This document shows, piece after piece, positions 1 through 6,335 of a stretch of DNA of 8,713 bases. Position 1 is the first letter of the stretch. Every line of letters starts with the position of its first letter. The notes under the pieces are model-generated. The model saw only the letters and a program-made list of their open reading frames with translations. It was not told the origin of the DNA and searched no databases. This stretch comes from Clostridiales bacterium (GTDB lineage Bacteria > Bacillota > Clostridia > Oscillospirales > Oscillospiraceae), in contig SFEX01000045.1 of assembly GCA_004557075.1 (NCBI GenBank), positions 1-8,713 of the forward strand, read 5' to 3'. The translations under genes and the position numbers were made by a program.

Positions 1-155
1 GCTCCATCAGCAGCTACGAGAGGATCGACACGATGTTTGACATCGGACCCTGGACCTTCACTATGGGCTCTGCGCTGTTTGACAAGAACTTCATCCCCAG
101 CGGCAGCTTCTATGAGAACCTCGAGGCCGTTGCAAACTACATGGCAAAGAAATAA
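1..155 (+). CDS. C-terminal end of an unidentified protein, possibly a TIM-barrel enzyme
   Basis: An open frame enters the window (first full codon at 3) and ends at TAA 153-155, giving the last 50 residues, ending in AVANYMAKK. Codon use and GC-rich third positions match the permease downstream, so this is a real coding end. I do not recognise the family securely. The stretch PWTFTMGSALFDK resembles the last strand and phosphate-binding loop of TIM-barrel aldolases or isomerases, where a GSA-type turn is followed by a short C-terminal helix. That would suit a pathway of phosphorylated sugars, but it is only an inference from about 50 residues. The next gene starts 77 nt later behind its own promoter, so the two may be separate transcripts of one functional cluster. 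Confidence 0.75.
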   Translation, partial: SISSYERIDTMFDIGPWTFTMGSALFDKNFIPSGSFYENLEAVANYMAKK

Positions 156-169
156 GAAGCAGAGAAAAT

Positions 170-198
170 TTGTGCTCGATTGTATAGAGATATACAAT
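170..198 (+). promoter_or_regulatory. Sigma-A-type promoter with overlapping inverted-repeat operator
   Basis: A -35 box TTGTGC (170-175) and a -10 box TACAAT (193-198) are separated by exactly 17 nt, which puts the start of transcription near 205 and the permease start codon about 28 nt further on. An 8-bp perfect inverted repeat, ATTGTATA (179-186) and TATACAAT (191-198) around GAGA, fills the spacer and covers the whole -10 box. A protein bound there would block RNA polymerase, so this is most likely a repressor operator. TTGTATA/TATACAA symmetry resembles sites of some GntR-family regulators, but no regulator gene is present in the window to pair with it. Confidence 0.6.
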
Positions 199-217
199 AA
201 AAAATAGAAAGCTTTTA

Positions 218-224
218 GGGAGGT
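218..224 (+). promoter_or_regulatory. Ribosome binding site that fixes the GTG start of the permease
   Basis: GGGAGGT lies 8 nt before GTG 233. No ATG with a better site lies nearby, so the GTG is taken as the start. Confidence 0.7.
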
Positions 225-232
225 TTACAAAA

Positions 233-1552
233 GTGGAAGAAAACAAACTTAAAAAAGCCCTAACTGCCGCTGGCATTTGGGCGGTCGCAGTCGGTGCGGT
301 TATTTCCGGCAGCTACTACGGCTGGAACTACATCTTTTCCGAGACTAACTTCACCGGCGCACTCATTGCAATGGCTATAGCAACGCTGTTCTATATCCCG
401 TTTGCATTCATGTTTGCAGAGCTGGCAACCGCAATACCCAGCTCCGCCGGCCCCGCAGCTTACACCGAAAAGGCCTTCGGCCGCGGCGCAGGCTTCTTTG
501 CAGGCTTCAGCTATCTGGTTGAATCCCTGTTCTGCACCCCCGGCATCTGCATCGCTATCGGCGCATATGTCCACACCCTGTTCCCGGTTGTCCCTGCGGT
601 CGTCGCATCCGTCGTCGCATACCTGATATTCCTGTTCATCAACATGCGCGGCATTGAAGCCGGCCAGACCATCGGCCTCATCGTTACCGTCATCGGCGTT
701 GCCGGCGTTGTTCTGTACGCCTGCGTCGGTCTGCCCCACGCGAACTTCAGCCTGCTCGGCGACATGGGCGAGCTCGGCGGAGTAAAGGGCATCTTCGTTG
801 CTATCCCCTACGCGGTATGGTTCTACCTCGCATTTGAGGCAGGCGGCATGGGCGCAGAGGAATGCAAGAACCCGTCCAAGGATATCCCCAAGGGCTTCAT
901 CATCGGCATCTTCACCCTGCTCATCGGCGGCCTGCTCATGCTCGTCACCACCGCAGCGGTTCTCCCCAAGGATCAGATCCTTGTCAACGACGCACCTGTT
1001 GCTAACGTTATCAACTTCATCTTCGGTCAGGGCAGCGTAATGGGTATTGTCTTCATCGTTATCGCGATGATCGGCCTCACGGCTTCTCTGAACGGCATCA
1101 TCATCGGTCAGTCCCGCCAGACCTACGCTCTGGCTCGCTGCAAGTGCCTGCCCGGTTTCCTCGGCAAGCTCGACAAGAACGGCACCCCGATCAATGCTCT
1201 TCTCGTTACTTCCGTTATCGGCATCGTCTTCACCCTCATCGGCTCTGTTGACGTCATCGTCGTTATCGCAAACATGGGCTCTGCATTCATGGCTCTGTGC
1301 TGCTTCATCTCCTGGATCAAGCTCGCAAAGGATCAGCCTGATATGCCCCGTCCCTACAAGTGCCCCAGATGGCTCGGCTACATCGGCATTCCCTTCTGCC
1401 TTATCGTTGCGTTCTGCTCTCTCTACAGCGCAGTGACCGCAGGCCTGCTGTTCTACATTGCCGTTGCGTTCTTCGTGCTGGCAATGGTCTACTACGCAGC
1501 CGTCTGCAAGAAGAAGGAAGGCACCTTCCTTGTAGAGCCTGAGGATCAGTAA
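233..1552 (+). CDS. Ethanolamine-type APC-family permease
   Basis: A 439-residue polytopic membrane protein of the amino acid-polyamine-organocation (APC) superfamily, with about 12 hydrophobic segments. The N-terminal signature AVISGSYYGWN (about residues 22-32) has the helix-breaking substrate-binding turn of APC carriers followed by the GWN seen in the ethanolamine permease subfamily. The loop FEAGGMGAEECKNPSKDIPKG (201-221) is the conserved APC motif after the sixth helix. Length fits the family (about 440-480). It would import a small amine, amino alcohol or amino acid, driven by an ion gradient. It opens a cluster with an FGGY kinase and an AraM-like dehydrogenase rather than ethanolamine ammonia-lyase genes, so ethanolamine itself is doubtful and an amino-polyol or amine-conjugated sugar is possible. 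Family call is firm; substrate is not known. Confidence 0.85.
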   Translation: MEENKLKKALTAAGIWAVAVGAVISGSYYGWNYIFSETNFTGALIAMAIATLFYIPFAFMFAELATAIPSSAGPAAYTEKAFGRGAGFFAGFSYLVESLFCTPGICIAIGAYVHTLFPVVPAVVASVVAYLIFLFINMRGIEAGQTIGLIVTVIGVAGVVLYACVGLPHANFSLLGDMGELGGVKGIFVAIPYAVWFYLAFEAGGMGAEECKNPSKDIPKGFIIGIFTLLIGGLLMLVTTAAVLPKDQILVNDAPVANVINFIFGQGSVMGIVFIVIAMIGLTASLNGIIIGQSRQTYALARCKCLPGFLGKLDKNGTPINALLVTSVIGIVFTLIGSVDVIVVIANMGSAFMALCCFISWIKLAKDQPDMPRPYKCPRWLGYIGIPFCLIVAFCSLYSAVTAGLLFYIAVAFFVLAMVYYAAVCKKKEGTFLVEPEDQ

Positions 1553-1586
1553 GCTTTATAAGTTTAATTTAACAGCTTTTGGGCCG

Positions 1587-1615
1587 TCAAGGCATCGCCT
1601 CTGGCGATGCCTTGA
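1587..1615 (+). terminator. Strong hairpin between permease and kinase (attenuator, processing site or weak terminator)
   Basis: A perfect 13-bp stem, TCAAGGCATCGCC (1587-1599) and GGCGATGCCTTGA (1603-1615), has a 3-nt loop. It is followed by only a short T run (1620-1622), so it is a poor classical terminator. Placed 34 nt after the permease stop and before the kinase ribosome binding site, it may partly terminate transcription, or stabilise a processed end so that permease and enzyme genes are made in different amounts. Confidence 0.5.
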
Positions 1616-1646
1616 TGACTTTATCAAGAAAAAAGGAGTTTGAATA

Positions 1647-3140
1647 ATGAGCTATGTTATCGGCGTGGATCTGGGGACACAGTCCCTCAAGGGTCTCCTT
1701 GTTGATCCGCAGGGCAAAATAGTTGCCGAGGCAACCTGCGCCCATGAACCCATATACCCCAATCCCCTTTGGGCAGAGCAGCCCGTTGAGGATTATCTGC
1801 ATTCCTTCACCTGCGTTATTCAGGAGCTGATCGCCAAGAGCGGCGTGAAGCCTGAAGAGATAGGTACCATCGGTCTTGACGCGATAAACGACTCGGTCAT
1901 CGCAACCGACGAAAACGGCAGAGCGCTCATGAACTGCATCATCTGGCTCGACCGCCGCGCCGAGGCTGAGACTGCCGAGATCGCAAAGACCGTCGATCCC
2001 GCCCGCGTGTTCGAGGTGTCGGGTCTTAATCTCGACTCCACCCACACCGCGGCCAAAATGCTGTGGATAAAGAAGAACCGCCCCGACGTATTTGAAAAGG
2101 CAAAGTACCTGCTCAACGTTGACAGCTATATGGTCTACTGGATGACCGGCGCCGCAGTCGTTGACTACGCGCAGGCCTCCGCGTCCATGATCTACAATGT
2201 CGCGGAAATGACATGGTCTGACGAGATGGCGAAGGTGTTCGGCCTTGATCCGGCTCTGCTCGGAACCATCTGCAAGGCGGAAACCGTCGTCGGAACGCTC
2301 TCGGAGCCTATCGCCCACCGTTTGGGCCTGACCGTCAAGACGAAGGTCATCTGCGGCACCGGCGACGAGCACAGCGCCTGCCTCGGCTCCGGCCTCGTAA
2401 AGCCTGGCATGGTCTGCGATATCACCGGCACTGCCGAGCCTGTTGCCGGAACCTCCGCAAAGCCTGTTTTCGATAAGAAGGGTCTTGTCGAGACTCACCA
2501 TTCCGCCGACTCCCGCCTGTGGCTGATTGAGAACCCCGGCTTCGTATCCGGCGGCTCCACCCGCTGGTACAAGGATATCATCCTCAGAGAGCCGAGCTAC
2601 GATCTCATGAACGTTCAGGCAAAGCGCAGCCCCATCGGATCCAACGGCGTGACCTTCCTGCCGTGCATGGGCGGCGCAATGACCCCGACATGGAACGGCA
2701 ACGCCCGCGGCACCTTCACCGGCCTCACCCTAAGCCATACGCTCGACGACCTGTCCAGAGCTGTTTTCGAGGGCATTTCCTTCGGCCTGAAGGACAATGT
2801 TGACCGCTTTGAGGAGATTGGCATGGACTGCTCCAGCGTCCGCATCGTCGGCGGCTCCACCAAGTCGCCCTTCTGGTGCCAGATGAAAGCCGATATCCTC
2901 GGCAAGCCTCTGGTTGCCACAAAGAACCCCGAGGGTGCGGCTATCGGCGCTGCAATGCTTGCGTCCGTTGCCGAGGGCAACTTCGCAAACCTCGACGAGG
3001 CGGCAGAGGCGATGGTCGAGCTTGGCGCGACCTATGAGCCGGATCTGAGCCTCAAGAGCGCGTATGACGAGGCGTACGAGCGCTACTTCGAGTGCTACAG
3101 CACTATGGAGCCGTTCTTCAATAAACACTACAAAGCATAA
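1647..3140 (+). CDS. FGGY-family carbohydrate (polyol) kinase, xylulokinase-like
   Basis: A 497-residue cytoplasmic kinase of normal FGGY length. The N-terminal phosphate-binding motif is GVDLGTQS (residues 6-13, with D8), WLDRR lies at 100-104, the catalytic base region is ICGTGDEHSA with D240 as the expected general base, and the C-terminal ATP-binding motif VGGSTKSPFW is at 401-410. FGGY enzymes transfer the gamma-phosphate of ATP to a hydroxyl of glycerol, xylulose, ribulose, erythritol, fuculose and related compounds, and motif reading alone cannot choose among them. The start ATG has AAAAGGAG (1631-1638) 8 nt upstream. Only 19 nt separate it from the dehydrogenase that follows, so the two are surely cotranscribed. 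The likely role is phosphorylation of the substrate brought in by the preceding permease. Confidence 0.88.
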   Translation: MSYVIGVDLGTQSLKGLLVDPQGKIVAEATCAHEPIYPNPLWAEQPVEDYLHSFTCVIQELIAKSGVKPEEIGTIGLDAINDSVIATDENGRALMNCIIWLDRRAEAETAEIAKTVDPARVFEVSGLNLDSTHTAAKMLWIKKNRPDVFEKAKYLLNVDSYMVYWMTGAAVVDYAQASASMIYNVAEMTWSDEMAKVFGLDPALLGTICKAETVVGTLSEPIAHRLGLTVKTKVICGTGDEHSACLGSGLVKPGMVCDITGTAEPVAGTSAKPVFDKKGLVETHHSADSRLWLIENPGFVSGGSTRWYKDIILREPSYDLMNVQAKRSPIGSNGVTFLPCMGGAMTPTWNGNARGTFTGLTLSHTLDDLSRAVFEGISFGLKDNVDRFEEIGMDCSSVRIVGGSTKSPFWCQMKADILGKPLVATKNPEGAAIGAAMLASVAEGNFANLDEAAEAMVELGATYEPDLSLKSAYDEAYERYFECYSTMEPFFNKHYKA

Positions 3141-3159
3141 AAGAGGAAGTTTGATTGAA

Positions 3160-4605
3160 ATGATTGACAATCGTTTGATCGAAGCCGATGCAACAAAGCT
3201 TGATGAGCTTCGCAAAATAATTAAAGAGCAGGAAAATGCCGAAAAGCTGTGCGGTATCGGAATGAAAGAGATCATTATCGAGCACGGTGCGGCGGCTAAG
3301 GTGTGCGACGCGGTAAAGAGCCTTACCCCGGGCAGCAGGGTGCTCATGGTAACAGGCCCCACCGAGATCGTGGATGTCGACGGCAAAAATGTCAAGGAGA
3401 CGGTCAAGGCGTATCTTGAGCGTGAATACGAGGTCGAGTGGCTCGTTATCAGCGAGCCGGACAGCATCGTTCACGCAACGCCCGAGAACGCTGCTATCAT
3501 CCAGAGCCACTTCGAGGGCAAGGATATCGTCGTCGGCATCGGCGGCGGCACCATATGCGACCTGTGCAAATACTCTACCTATTACTTTGACCACGAAAAC
3601 CCCCTGCCGGTGGTCATCGTTCAGACGGCGCTGTCTGTGAATGCGTTTTCCGACGATTCGTCCGTTATGCTTATTAACGGCGTAAAACGCACGGTTCACT
3701 CGCGCTATCCCTCGATACTTATAATAGACCTCGATATAGTCAGTGCGGCTCCCGCTGAGATGAACGTCAGCGGCTACGGAGACCTTATTGCCACGTGGAC
3801 GGCACCCGTGGACTGGTATCTCGGCAACGTACTGGGAATGGGTCAGAACTTCCATACCGCGCCCTCGGATATGATCCGGACGCAGTGCGAGAGACTGCTT
3901 GAGAATTCGGAGAAGCTTGCCGCCGGCGACGCCAAGGTCATAGGCGAGCTGGCAAACGTTCTCACACTCAGCGGCCTTTCGATGGGTCTCGCCAACGAAA
4001 GCAGCCCCGCTTCGGGCTCCGAACATGTTATGAGCCATCTTGTCGACATGGCATCACGTGTGCGCAAGACAGGCATCTGCTACCATGGCACTCAGGTTGC
4101 CGTTTCCGGAATAATCTCCGAGATTATCTGGGACTGGTTCCTGACGGAGTTTGACCCGAAAGCTGTTGATCTCGATAAATGCTATCCCACCATTGAAGAG
4201 ATGGAGCCTAAGGTCAAGGCTGCTTTCGATTGGCTTGACGACAGCCATACGGCGGCGAACGAGTGCTGGGCGGATTATCAGAAGAAGCTTGAGCGCTGGT
4301 ACGCACACAAGGCAGAGTTCAAGGCGTTCCTTGATAATTTCGACGAGTTCAAGGCCACTGTCGCGCCCTGGGTCAAGAAGCCGGAGTACATTACCGAGTG
4401 CATGCACAAGGCAAACGCTCCGACCCGCTACAGCAAGCTCAACTACTATGTTGACGCCAAGACTGCGACATGGGCGATAACCAACTGCCATCTCATGCGC
4501 AACCGTTTCTCCATCATCGACCTTATGCACTTTACAGGTGTCTGGAGCGATGAGTTTGTCCGCATGCTGATAGACAGAGCCGAGTCCATGGACGCGGGGC
4601 TGTAA
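3160..4605 (+). CDS. AraM/EgsA-like sn-glycerol-1-phosphate dehydrogenase family protein, long form
   Basis: A 481-residue protein of the iron-alcohol-dehydrogenase-like group (PF13685 type). The dinucleotide-binding loop is GIGGGTICDLCKY (126-138). The expected metal ligands are D208 in SGYGD, H289 in SGSEHVMSH and H309 in YHGTQV, the D-H-H set of AraM and EgsA. Classical members interconvert dihydroxyacetone phosphate and sn-glycerol 1-phosphate with NAD(P)H. Here the substrate-loop SMDG found in G1P dehydrogenases appears as SVNA (159-162), and roughly 90 extra C-terminal residues are present, since bacterial AraM is near 390-400. Another polyol phosphate is therefore likely. ATG 3160 is chosen over TTG 3151 because GAGGAAG (3143-3149) would be too close to the TTG. 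The 19-nt gap to the kinase gene means the two work in sequence. Confidence 0.82.
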   Translation: MIDNRLIEADATKLDELRKIIKEQENAEKLCGIGMKEIIIEHGAAAKVCDAVKSLTPGSRVLMVTGPTEIVDVDGKNVKETVKAYLEREYEVEWLVISEPDSIVHATPENAAIIQSHFEGKDIVVGIGGGTICDLCKYSTYYFDHENPLPVVIVQTALSVNAFSDDSSVMLINGVKRTVHSRYPSILIIDLDIVSAAPAEMNVSGYGDLIATWTAPVDWYLGNVLGMGQNFHTAPSDMIRTQCERLLENSEKLAAGDAKVIGELANVLTLSGLSMGLANESSPASGSEHVMSHLVDMASRVRKTGICYHGTQVAVSGIISEIIWDWFLTEFDPKAVDLDKCYPTIEEMEPKVKAAFDWLDDSHTAANECWADYQKKLERWYAHKAEFKAFLDNFDEFKATVAPWVKKPEYITECMHKANAPTRYSKLNYYVDAKTATWAITNCHLMRNRFSIIDLMHFTGVWSDEFVRMLIDRAESMDAGL

Positions 4606-4616
4606 AGCGCAAAAAC

Positions 4617-4654
4617 TCCGCCCTCCTGCGGCATCGCCGCCGCAGGAGGGCGGA
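4617..4654 (-). terminator. Very stable GC hairpin with its T run on the minus-strand side
   Basis: A 16-bp perfect stem (4617-4632 with 4639-4654) around ATCGCC follows the dehydrogenase stop by 11 nt. On the + strand it is followed by AAGAGAAAAAATC, with no T run. On the minus strand it is followed by G and five T (4615-4611). As written it is a canonical terminator only for leftward transcripts. For the upstream operon it can still act as a 3'-end stabiliser or a Rho or processing stop. Confidence 0.6.
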
Positions 4655-4716
4655 AAGAGAAAAAATCGGTATCGATGTATTGAAAAATTAGTGTTTGGCT
4701 GATTGGAGGCAAGCCG

Positions 4717-5070
4717 ATGAACGCGGTTTTGAGCAGACTGAAGGATATTGGCTGCAATGTGGAGCAGGGTCTTGAGGTATGCTGTGGAAATGAGGACAGA
4801 TACCTGAAAAGCCTTAACCGCTTTGCGGAGAGCCGGTATCTGGACGAGCAGGAGAAAGCGTATCGCAGCAAAAATATCGAGCGCTGCAAGGCGTTTGCGC
4901 GCGAGATGAGCGCCGAGTATTTCAATCTCGGGCTTGATGCGCTGTATTATCTCAATGCCGCCCTGCTTGAGCTTAGCGGCGCTAAGCAGTTCGAGGAGCT
5001 GGGTGAGGTTTTGTCGTGCCTTAGAGAGAGGTACAATCAATACGTCAATATAATAAGATCCGCAGTGTGA
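4717..5070 (+). CDS. Small alpha-helical protein resembling a degenerate Hpt domain
   Basis: A 117-residue acidic, all-helical, soluble protein with no signal peptide or membrane segment. ATG 4717 has TTGGAGG ending 7 nt upstream. The N-terminal pattern NVEQGLEVCCGNEDRYLKSL (14-33) resembles the opening of histidine-phosphotransfer domains (G, two residues later a GL pair, then GN..lY...L). The middle helix AFAREMSAEYFNLGLDAL lines up loosely with the AHTLKGSAxNIGAxxL motif, with phenylalanine where the phosphorylated histidine should be. If the match holds it is a pseudo-Hpt that cannot carry phosphate and may act as a binding partner. It lies after the metabolic operon but behind a hairpin, so its link to those genes is unproven. 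That it is a real gene is supported by the good ribosome binding site; the family call is tentative. Confidence 0.6.
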   Translation: MNAVLSRLKDIGCNVEQGLEVCCGNEDRYLKSLNRFAESRYLDEQEKAYRSKNIERCKAFAREMSAEYFNLGLDALYYLNAALLELSGAKQFEELGEVLSCLRERYNQYVNIIRSAV

Positions 5071-5181
5071 AAAACGATCCCGTAACCTCGTTTGGAAGAT
5101 ATCTTTTCAACTCAATTGAGGTAAGTTTATCAACTCGAAATGGTTAGACTATTTTCATAGAGTTAAAGTTGGAGTGATTCT

Positions 5182-5424
5182 GTGAATATTGGTGATGCTG
5201 TAAAAGAGCGCATTTTGGAATTATGTTCCGAACGGAATATCACTGTAAACAGGCTGGGCACTATGAGCGGTGTTACGCAGTCAACTATAAACAACATCGT
5301 CAGTGGCCGAAATAACAGCACCACGATATCAACGATCAAAAAATTGTGCGACGGCCTGGATATTTCAGTTGTTGAGTTTTTCTCTTCGGACGTTTTCAGC
5401 CATTTAGAGCAGGAAATTAAATAG
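5182..5424 (+). CDS. Small Cro/CI-type (XRE family) helix-turn-helix regulator
   Basis: An 80-residue protein that is almost all one HTH domain: helices around NIGDAVKERILELCSERN and ITVNRLGTMSG, then the recognition helix region VTQSTINNIVSGRN, then ISTIKKLCDGLDISVVEFF, the usual last helix of single-domain XRE regulators. It has no ligand-binding or peptidase extension. The start is GTG 5182 with TTGGAG (5169-5174) 7 nt before it. It stands alone, with about 110 nt of AT-rich DNA before it and a bidirectional terminator just after it. The target is unknown; self-regulation through the upstream AT-rich stretch, which contains the 10-bp palindrome CTCAATTGAG (5111-5120), is a reasonable guess. 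Family assignment is firm. Confidence 0.85.
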   Translation: MNIGDAVKERILELCSERNITVNRLGTMSGVTQSTINNIVSGRNNSTTISTIKKLCDGLDISVVEFFSSDVFSHLEQEIK

Positions 5425-5427
5425 AAT

Positions 5428-5467
5428 AAAAAGTGACGCTCCGGCCAAAGCCGGGGCGTCACTTTTT
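5428..5467. terminator. Bidirectional intrinsic terminator between convergent genes
   Basis: AAAAAGTGACGC (5428-5439) pairs with GCGTCACTTTTT (5456-5467), and the stem continues through a T-G wobble and CCGGC/GCCGG to a CAAA loop (5446-5449). A-tract before and T-tract after make it work in both directions. It ends the HTH gene on the + strand and, 12 nt after the stop codon, the ferredoxin gene on the minus strand. Confidence 0.9.
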
Positions 5468-5479
5468 GCAAAAGCAGTA

Positions 5480-6157
5480 TTAATTTAATGTTCTCCCGTC
5501 GGTGGAGATCGTGACAACGCGCCACGGAATAAGCTTGCCGCTTGCTATAAGCGCGCGCTTGGCGGCATTTTCAAGCCCGCCGCAGCACGGTACCTCCATG
5601 CGCACGACAGTCACACTTTTAATGTCGTTATCGGCAATGATCTGCGCCAGCTTATCGGCATAGTCTCCTGCGTCCAGCTTCGGACAGCCGATCAGCGTGA
5701 TGCGACCACGAATAAATTCATTGTGGAAATCTCCGTAGGCAAAGGCCGTGCAGTCGGCGGCGATGAGAAGATCAGCGCCCGCGAAATACGGGGCAGTTAT
5801 AGGAGCAAGCTTGATTTGCACAGGCCATTGCGAAAGCTGGCTTTCGAGCTTTTCGTTGCTGCGGGCGGCAGCTTCCCGGTGCATTGCCTTTGCCTGCGTT
5901 CCGGGGCATCCATTAGTTTTGACGGCTTTTGCCACCTGGACTGCCGCTTCGTTATAAGCGGGCGCCTCTCGCTCTTCAAAAGAAATCGCGTTTGCCGGGC
6001 AGGCGGGGAGGCAGTCGCCAAGCCCGTCGCAATAGTCCTCGCGCATAAGCTTTGCCTTGCCGTCAACGATATCAATAGCGCCCTCATGACAGGCTGCCGC
6101 GCACGCTCCGCAGCCGTTGCACTTTTCTTCATCGATCTTAATTATTTTTCTGAGCAT
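5480..6157 (-). CDS. 4Fe-4S ferredoxin-domain redox protein with a cysteine-rich C-terminal domain
   Basis: A 225-residue protein. Residues 1-60 form a bacterial-type ferredoxin domain: the first cluster motif is complete (C13, C16, C19, C23, CNGCGACAAAC), while the second (C43, C49, C53, CDGLGDCLPAC) has leucine at the usual second cysteine, so it has three ligands and may bind a 3Fe-4S cluster or borrow another ligand. A linker with NGCPG (82-86) leads to a C-terminal domain with C136, LIGCPKLD (C158) and MEVPCCGGL (C191, C192). This layout is common in Clostridia in proteins often annotated simply as ferredoxin; in other genomes they often sit near Crp/Fnr regulators and hydroxylamine reductase. 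The exact partner is not known. Start ATG has AGGAGG (6165-6170) 7 nt upstream, and there is a clear promoter. Confidence 0.87.
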   Translation of the reverse strand: MLRKIIKIDEEKCNGCGACAAACHEGAIDIVDGKAKLMREDYCDGLGDCLPACPANAISFEEREAPAYNEAAVQVAKAVKTNGCPGTQAKAMHREAAARSNEKLESQLSQWPVQIKLAPITAPYFAGADLLIAADCTAFAYGDFHNEFIRGRITLIGCPKLDAGDYADKLAQIIADNDIKSVTVVRMEVPCCGGLENAAKRALIASGKLIPWRVVTISTDGRTLN

Positions 6158-6195
6158 TTACATTCCTCCTGTTTGTTTCTTGACTTCATGATCTG

Positions 6196-6238
6196 ATTAT
6201 ACCATAATGAGCCAGTAATGTGTGTTGGACTTTCAACA
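6196..6238 (-). promoter_or_regulatory. Ferredoxin promoter with extended -10 and a CRP-format site at -41.5
   Basis: Reading the minus strand, TATAAT (6201-6196) is preceded by TGG, an extended -10. There is no good -35 box 17 nt upstream (CACACA). The inverted repeat TGTTG (6223-6227), 6-nt spacer, CAACA (6234-6238) is centred between 6230 and 6231. With the transcription start inferred at 6189, the centre is at -41.5, the class II activator position. A weak -35, an extended -10 and this site together suggest activation by a Crp/Fnr-family protein. Confidence 0.65.
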
Positions 6239-6265
6239 AACGGAGAAAATCAACTTGCAAGATTT

Positions 6266-6292
6266 AGTGAAAAGTGAATAGTTAATAGTGAA
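6266..6292. repeat. Short AGTGAA repeat tract
   Basis: AGTGAA occurs at 6266-6271, 6273-6278 and 6287-6292 in an AT-rich stretch beside the tRNA terminator. Similar AGTGAATAGT tracts are common in intergenic DNA of Clostridia. No function is proposed. Confidence 0.35.
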
Positions 6293-6297
6293 GAAGT

Positions 6298-6335
6298 AAA
6301 AATCGACAAGCCCTTAACGGTACTTGTCGATTTTT
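6298..6335 (-). terminator. Intrinsic terminator of the tRNA-Ser gene
   Basis: A perfect 13-bp inverted repeat, AAAAATCGACAAG (6298-6310) and CTTGTCGATTTTT (6323-6335), has a 12-nt loop. On the minus strand it begins right at the encoded CCA end of the tRNA and ends with a T run, as expected for a tRNA terminator. It survived although the tRNA upstream is truncated. Confidence 0.85.

Noticed and set aside
1587..2501. 304-codon open frame on the minus strand across the kinase start
   Set aside because: Antisense shadow of a GC-rich gene with clear kinase motifs; it has no ribosome binding site and low-complexity composition.
3118..4038. 306-codon minus-strand frame opposite the dehydrogenase
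   Set aside because: The dehydrogenase motifs on the + strand are unambiguous; the reverse frame shows no domain pattern.
4054..5040. 328-codon minus-strand frame crossing the hairpin at 4617-4654 and two genes
   Set aside because: It spans the end of one real gene, a GC hairpin and most of another; no family pattern.
5071..5181. A promoter for the XRE regulator
   Set aside because: AT-rich, but no -35/-10 pair with proper spacing stood out, so none is called.
5723..6196. 157-codon + strand frame opposite the ferredoxin
   Set aside because: It lies antisense to the cysteine motifs of the ferredoxin and has no ribosome binding site.
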